Source: Paramarasmius palmivorus
Taxonomy: Eukaryota; Basidiomycota; Agaricomycetes; Agaricales; Marasmiaceae
NCBI GenBank assembly: GCA_037176845.1
Contig: JAYKXP010000285.1
Span: forward strand, 1-36,382
DNA: 36,382 nt
Direction of reading: 5' to 3'
Shown here: one piece after another, positions 31,158-36,382 of the stretch
Layout of the letters: every line of letters begins with the position of its first letter
How positions within the stretch are numbered: the first letter of the stretch is position 1
Made by a program: the position numbers and the translations under genes
Notes under the pieces: generated by a model
Databases searched by the model: none
The model's input: only the letters and a program-made list of their open reading frames with translations
Told to the model about the DNA's origin: nothing

Positions 31158-31227
31158 CGACTGCCTTTGTAAAAGGCTCCTGGTTGGACTAACCATTGCC
31201 TTTGCAAAATCCGCACATGCCCGGGTG
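31158..31227 (-). repeat. E2 right terminal inverted repeat
   Basis: Partner of 7053-7122. It has CCTTTTACAAAGG-type and TTTTGCAAAGG-type boxes (read on the minus strand), separated by GGTTAG..CCAACC. The duplicated GATTGAG follows at 31228-31234, then retrotransposon protease codons resume. Confidence 0.88.
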
Positions 31228-31234
31228 GATTGAG

Positions 31235-34200
31235 GATGAAGATTGGAGAGCATGAGGAGGAAGTAGAGTTGTTGATCACTGACCTAGGCCCTGAAGACGT
31301 GGTGCTAGGGCTGCCTTGGCTGAGAAAGGTGAACCCTGCCATTGACTGGGCTAAAGGCATGATGAAAATCAAAATAGAGGAGGAGCGGGAAAAAGAGGTC
31401 CAGACAGAGGAGACAGAGCGGTGGGAGCAGATCAGAGGCAACAGAAGACAGCATAGGCAGTGGCAGAAAGATGGTGTATTGGAGCATGTGAGCGACGAAC
31501 TGTGGGTGGCAGCAGGAGTGACGTACGCAGCAGAGCTGGCATTTGAGGAGTTGAAAAGGAAGGAGAAGAAGAGCATGGAGGAGATCGTGCCTGAGGAGTA
31601 CCACCAATACCGCAAGGTGTTTTCGGAGGAAGAGTCCCATCGACTACCTGAGCACAAACCCTGGGACCACACCATTGACCTCAAGCCTGATGCTCCAGAG
31701 ACTATCCGATCCAAAGTATACCCCATGTCAGTCAACGAGCAGACTGAGTTGGATGCATTTCTGGAGGAAAACCTGCGCAAAGGATACATAGTTCCATCCA
31801 AGTCACCCCTCGCCTCTCCAGTCTTCTTTGTCAAGAAGAAGGATGGTAAACTTTGGTTTGTGCAGGACTACCGCAAGCTCAATGAATTCACCGTCAAGAA
31901 TCGATACCCCCTTCCTTTAGCTACCGACATCATCAACTGCCTGAAAGGTGCCAAGTACTTCACCAAGCTGGATGTTCGGTGGGGATACAACAACGTGCGC
32001 ATCAAGGAAGGAGACGAGTGGAAGGCAGCATTCACCACCAGTCGAGGACTGTTCGAACCACAAGTCATGTTCTTTGGCCTCACCAATTCCCCAGCAACAT
32101 TCCAGGCCCTCATGAACTCCATCTTCACAGACCTCATTGCCAAGGGCAAGGTAGCGGTATACCTGGATGACATCCTCATCTACAGTGCGACCATGGAGGA
32201 GCATCGTGCCACGACCCACGAAGTGCTGAAAAGACTTCAGGAGTACGACCTCTACCTTCGGCCAGAGAAGTGTGAATTCGACCAACAGCAGGTGGAATAT
32301 CTCGGTATGGTAATACGGGAAGGCCAGGTCACCATGGACCCAGTCAAAGTACGAGCAGTCAAAGAGTGGAGCACACCCCGCAACCTTCATGAGCTTCACG
32401 GGTTCATCGGCTTCGCCAACTTCTACCGATGTTTCATCAAAGACTTCTCCAAGATCGCTCAACCCCTGCACGACCTCACCAAGAAAGAGCAACGGTGGGA
32501 CTGGGGAAGGCGACATCAGGAAGCCTTTGATACCCTGAAGAAGGCTTTCACTGAGGAGCCAATACTGGTGATGTGGGATCCGGAACGGCCAACCCGAGTG
32601 GAAGTGGACGCCTCAGGCTACGCTACTGGCGGAGTTATCCTTCAACAGCAGGATGATGGATTATGGCACCCAGTGGCATATCGATCAGAGAGCATGGCAC
32701 CAGCTGAGAGGAACTACGAGATCTACGACCGAGAGATGTTAGCCATCATCCGAGCCCTTGAGGACTGGCGCCACTACTTGGAAGGACTTCCTCAGTCATT
32801 CGAGATAATCACCGACCACCGAAACCTGGAGTACTGGAGGACAGCTCAGGACCTGACTCGTTGTCAAGCCCGATGGGCGCTTTGGCTGTCACGGTTTGAC
32901 TTCCGTCTGACACACAAACCTGGCAAAACAAACACTCAGGCAGACCCCCTGTCGCGAATCTCAGAGCTGCAGGTGTTGGATGCTGAGGACAATCGTGAGC
33001 AGGTAGTTCTGAAGCCAGAGATGTTTGCGAAGATTGGAGCTGCGCGAGTAGGAGGAGATGCCCTAGAGGAAAGAATACGCAAGGGAGTAGAGAGAGAAGC
33101 GGAGGTACTGCAGGCAGTAGAGGCGCTGGAGAAGGACGGGGCGAGGAAGTTGGCCAACGGTCTAATGGAGTGGGAAGAAGACGACGGCCTGGTGTACTAT
33201 AAGGGGAAGCTGTACATTCCGGCAGATGAAGGTTTGAGGAAGGAGATCCTAAAGCAGTGCCATGATGCATCTACAGCGGGGCATCTGGGAAAACACGGGA
33301 CACTAGAACAGGTGAAACGTTACTACTGGTGGCCTAACATGTCCTCTTTCATAGAGAAGTATGTTCAGGGGTGTGAGCGCTGCCAACGCACCAAACCAGC
33401 TGTTCATCCTGACACAACACTCCAACCCATGGAAGTGCCAGAAGGACCTTGGTGTGTAGTAGGAGTTGACCTTATCACAGGACTCCCCCTCAGCAATGGT
33501 CATGATGCCATCATCACCTACATCGACCTGTACAGCAAGCAAGTCCACATTCTCCCCACCACCACTACCCTTGATGCCAAAGGAGTCGCCGACCTTCATT
33601 ACCGGGAGATCTTCCGTCTGCATGGGATTCCCCACAAGTTTGTATCTGACCGAGGCCCGCAATTTGCAGCACAAGTAACCCGAGCTCTGTACAAGCAACT
33701 AGGACTACAGCCAGGACTAACTACTGCCTACCACCCCGCTGCCAATGGCCAGACCGAAAGAGCCAACCAAGAGGTGGAACAGTTCTTACGACTATTTGTG
33801 GATAAACATCAGGACGACTGGTCAGACTGGCTCCCAACAGCAGAGTTTGTACTCAACTCCCGAGTCCACACAGCACACGACCGTAGTCCATTCGAAGTCA
33901 TGTACGGCTACACACCTGACTTCACCATCCCAGTAGGATGCCCAACCCGATTCCCAGCATTGAACACCCGGCTAGAGAAACTAAGGGAGGTGCGCAAAGA
34001 GGCAGAAGCAGCATTACGCATGGGCAAGGAGCAGATGAAAGAGACATACGAGGCAGGAAAGAAGAAGGCACATGTGTTTGAAGTAGGAGACAAGGTGTGG
34101 CTGTCAGCAAAAGACATCAGAATCCACCAGGCAAGCCAGAAGCTGGGACCACAGCAACTAGGACCCTACGAAGTCATTGAAAAGGTTGGCGAACTGGACT

Positions 34201-34658
34201 ACCGGCTTAAGCTTCCTCTGGCCATGAAGGTACACAATGTCTTCCACGTCAACCGGCTCTCACCCTGGAAGGGCAATGATGTCAATGGATTACGACCACC
34301 ACCACCTGAAGCAGTAGAAGTAGAAGGAGAAGAGGAGTTTGAGGTCGAGCAGATTCTGGACAGCAGGATATACCAAAGGGGATTGCAGTATTTGGTGCGA
34401 TGGGAAGGCTTTGGAGAGGAAGACGACAGTTGGGAGCCAGCAGCCAATGTCAAGAATGCGGGTGAGAAGATAGCAGAATTCCACCAAAAGCATCCCAATG
34501 CGCCAAAGAAGATAGCAGCAGCCGTCTTCAGCTCACTACCCTGGCACAAACTGGAAAATCTGACTGAAGGACAGTCCACGGATCTAGAATGGGAGGAGGG
34601 ACGGATTGCAGGTTCTAGCCTATCGCGAACGATAGGCATTAGGAGGGGGGTAATGTGA
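31235..34658 (+). CDS. pol: pol 3' part: protease end, RT, RNase H, integrase, chromodomain
   Basis: About 1140 codons are open, and the frame continues that of 6700-7052 once E2 is removed. Counting from the TTG at 31230: protease end VVLGLPWL (about 24-31); RT about 140-360 with KLDV and the catalytic YLDD (311-314); RNase H about 455-570 starting VDASGYATGG; integrase zinc finger HX..HX..CX2C about 678-718; integrase core with D747, D807 and E843 (D-35-E); and a C-terminal chromodomain about 1036-1086 (EVEQILDSR, YLVRWEGF, DDSWEP). Chromodomains of chromoviruses guide integration to marked chromatin. All catalytic residues look intact. Its stop TGA (34656-34658) lies inside the first five bases of the 3' LTR. 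Cut off from gag by E2, it could only be expressed from an internal promoter. Confidence 0.95.
34640..34650 (+). other. Polypurine tract
   Basis: TAGGAGGGGGG lies three bases before the 3' LTR start. It is the expected primer site for plus-strand DNA synthesis and sits in the last codons of pol. Confidence 0.8.
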
Positions 34659-35100
34659 TGGAGCGTAGCTTTTTCCTTTCATTTCTCTAAGTCCCCTTAT
34701 CTATTTTCTTATCTTCATCTTATCATTTTCCACTTATATCGCGTACAGCCTCTCATCCACCAGAACATTCTACATCATTCTTCCATTGTTCTACATCTTT
34801 CCGTATCATTCTGATTGCTTACTTGTACAATTCTCGCCGAGACAGACTCTTCACATATAAACCGTAGCTGTAGATGCCTAGTTTCCCCATCTTGACCTCT
34901 TGGTCATTTGGGCTAGGCAAGTCATCTTGTATTTTATTCCTTTAGTTATGCTAACTTGGTCATTTGGGCTAGTATCTGACTTGTGTCTGCCTGCTCAACG
35001 TCGTATAGAGCCTTGTGCCTACACCGGATCACCCCCTTTTTCCCTTATCATCATCGCTCAGCACCGCTATCTGTAGAGAGGTAGTTGGTTCACCCTCACA
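34654..35100 (+). repeat. 3' LTR
   Basis: A 447-bp copy of the 5' LTR, with TGTGA and TCACA ends. It has one extra C in the CCC run near 35043 and two transitions relative to the 5' copy. CAGCC follows at 35101-35105. Confidence 0.97.
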
Positions 35101-35105
35101 CAGCC

Positions 35106-35823
35106 CCTATTTTCCACGGCACCTCAAAATCGATGCATATCTCGGGAACCAAAAACTTTTGGGGAAATTCCTACATACAAATTATTTATGAAGGTACTAC
35201 AAAGATCCTGACACCCTAATATTGAGAATCCGAAGACATTTGGGAAATGGCTTTATTTTCTGAACGCTAAATCAAAACAATTCGTGGCAAAAACGCTCCC
35301 AGTCCCACACAAAAAGCGTGAGATTCCGTACAGTCGCTGCTGCTGATGGTAGAGTGTAGGGCCCCAACCTCATCAGGCAGCAGCAAAAACGGTTCGAGTC
35401 TAGGAATTTGAAGTCATGAGAGAGAGAGAAAATTTAAGCGGAACGCAAACGACATCAATTGCGATTGGAAAACCTGGCGTTGGGCGGAGTTTGAATGAGA
35501 TACTACTAAATTTAGGAATTACTCAGTGCAAAACGAATGACCGAACAGACAAACAGAATTTTTGGACCCACCTCAGTATTTGAAGAAAAGAACTGTCGTC
35601 TTATTCCTACTTGTGTCGACTGACGGATATCCTCTTATATCCGGTGTGGGTCAAGAGTGGTCCTTGGTGATAGTGGTCTCCAGGACAAAACTAAAGCGAT
35701 AGATAGATAGAATATGTAGCCACAGTCACCGACACTATCCAACCCATGCGATTTTTTCAAGCGACTTCTTTCTCAAACGATTGTCGTACTTTATTTCCAA
35801 TGACATCCTTAATACCTCGGCAG
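35106..35823. other. Host flank with no recognisable gene
   Basis: No long frame is present. There is an AGAGAGAGAGA run near 35419 and a tRNA-like B-box word at about 35393 that does not fold as a T arm. Before the retrotransposon inserted, this stretch was the upstream region of the DUF6589-type gene. Confidence 0.55.
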
Positions 35824-36365
35824 TTAACAGTGAGTAAAGCAAATCAACTCAAAAAGCCAGGGTACAGAATAGTCCACAAACTCAACACACAATAATCTTA
35901 CAAAAGAATCCTCTTTCCCTTCCTTGTAGCCTCTTCCAGATAGCATCATCACCTCCTTGGCCCCAATGCACTCCTCCAATTGTTCGCATATTCGCCTTCC
36001 TTCCTTCCGCAAATCATCCCAATACTCCCGATTCCCTCTCAGACTCTGTGTCGTCACTACATCAACCTTCTCCCAGTAAAGCCATAGCTCTGGTTTGGGT
36101 CCCTCAAGAACGTATGCCCATTCATCCTTTCGGCCGTGACCTTGATTGTTCCTTTCTCTCCGTCGATAACCCAGAACAACCCACCCCCGCTTTCGTTCTG
36201 ATATCCGAATGATGACCGAAGAACCAGTGCCGTCCTTGTTAGCGAACTGACTCGCCAAAACACTTGATGGACGCTCGGACTGAGGAAGTGGGACACCAGT
36301 GGGATTTCCGATGCATCAAGGAGTTGGATTGTAAGGATTATTGGTGGCGAGATGTCCGACAACAT
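35824..36365 (-). pseudogene. Possible fragment of a Gfo/Idh/MocA (Gal80-like) oxidoreductase
   Basis: Two overlapping minus-strand frames share family-like pieces. One reads GGGLFWVIDGEKGTIKVTAE, and the other EGPKPELWLYWEKVDVV. Fungal Gal80-like oxidoreductases have a W-IDG-KG-I motif followed by PELYL-GEKV in one frame, so a frame change near 36130 would join the pieces here. A possible intron donor GTAAG follows codons for EEDSF-like residues near 35900. The remainder is not recognisable, and the gene runs off the right edge. It could equally be unrelated; treat the family as a weak guess. Confidence 0.3.
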
Positions 36366-36382
36366 AGGATATGGGCCGTACA

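Larger units (their letters stand above)
7053..31227 (+). mobile_element. KDZ transposon E2 (outer copy), itself split by E1
   Basis: The element is bounded by inverted repeats of about 70 bp and a 7-bp target duplication. Without E1 and one E1 target copy (8584-20756) it is about 12.0 kb. It carries six genes: G1 (22523 to 7462, minus, split by E1), G2 (24060-23011, minus), G5 (24230-24533, plus), G4 (25243-24589, minus), TET/JBP (27281-25415, minus) and KDZ transposase (27395-30935, plus). G1 has a TGA and the E1 insertion, and the transposase has a TGA, so E2 is non-autonomous now. Its TET/JBP, G2, G4 and G5 remain open. KDZ elements carrying TET/JBP genes are an established basidiomycete class. 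Confidence 0.93.
4798..35100 (+). mobile_element. Ty3/gypsy chromovirus, interrupted by nested KDZ elements
   Basis: A complete LTR retrotransposon: 5' LTR, self-complementary primer-binding site, gag, protease, RT, RNase H, integrase and chromodomain, polypurine tract, 3' LTR, with a 5-bp duplication CAGCC on both sides. Without the 24.2-kb insertion (7053-31234, including one target copy) it is about 6.1 kb, typical for fungal chromoviruses. The LTRs (446 and 447 bp) differ by one indel and two transitions, so integration was recent on the scale of this locus. Gag carries TGA at 6230-6232, protease carries TAA at 6880-6882, and protease is split by element E2. It cannot make its own Gag-Pol, although the RT to chromodomain frame is open. 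Confidence 0.95.

Noticed and set aside
7053..31227. Reading the two KDZ units as a tandem duplication lying side by side
   Set aside because: The right unit's G1 lacks its 3' exons, and those exons are found left of E1. Inverted repeats and duplications define E1 within E2, and frames only close under nesting.
31230..34658. Treating this frame as a complete pol gene
   Set aside because: Its first residues are the second half of a protease domain; the active-site half is at 6898-7052 across the E2 insertion.
35340..35410. TGGTAGAGTG followed by GGTTCGAGTC, resembling tRNA A and B boxes
   Set aside because: The T stem fails after the first pair and no cloverleaf could be drawn. At most it is a decayed tRNA-derived repeat.

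Overview
The window is a repeat island from a filamentous basidiomycete, most likely an Agaricomycete. The evidence is spliceosomal introns of about 48-60 bp in nearly every gene, a DUF6589-type gene, a chromodomain Ty3/gypsy retrotransposon, and two KDZ (Kyakuja-Dileera-Zisupton) DNA transposons that carry TET/JBP dioxygenase genes, an association described for basidiomycetes. There is no rRNA, no convincing tRNA and no CRISPR array.

The layout is a four-layer nest. (1) The host locus is a decayed DUF6589-type gene on the minus strand (about 1700-4767), with a weak oxidoreductase-like remnant at the right edge (35824-36365). (2) A Ty3/gypsy chromovirus (4798-35100, 5-bp target duplication CAGCC) inserted 30 bp upstream of that gene's original ATG. 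Its LTRs differ at three positions. (3) A KDZ transposon, called E2 here (7053-31227), inserted into the retrotransposon's protease codons with a 7-bp duplication GATTGAG. Removing it restores the pol frame exactly. (4) A second, related KDZ transposon, E1 (8584-20749), inserted into exon 5 of E2's largest accessory gene with a 7-bp duplication CACTGCA. Removing it restores that exon.

E1 and E2 share a six-gene module in the same order and orientation. From the left end: G1 (large acidic/proline-rich protein, minus), G2 (about 310 aa, minus), G5 (an 84-aa gene on the plus strand, divergent from G2), G4 (small, very basic protein, minus), the TET/JBP dioxygenase (minus), and the KDZ transposase with a CxC2-type zinc cluster (plus, divergent from TET/JBP). 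Intron positions and many exon lengths are identical between copies, so both descend from one multi-gene ancestor. Functions for G1, G2, G4 and G5 are not known to me.

The copies are broken in complementary ways. E1 keeps an open transposase, G1, G2 and G5, but has stop codons in TET/JBP and G4. E2 keeps open TET/JBP, G2, G4 and G5, but has a stop in the transposase and both a stop and the E1 insertion in G1. Together the locus still encodes one open copy of every module gene. The retrotransposon has one stop in gag and one in protease; its RT-RNase H-integrase-chromodomain frame is open. Its leader has a 10-nt match to the predicted 5' end of its own RNA, suggesting Tf1-like self-priming.
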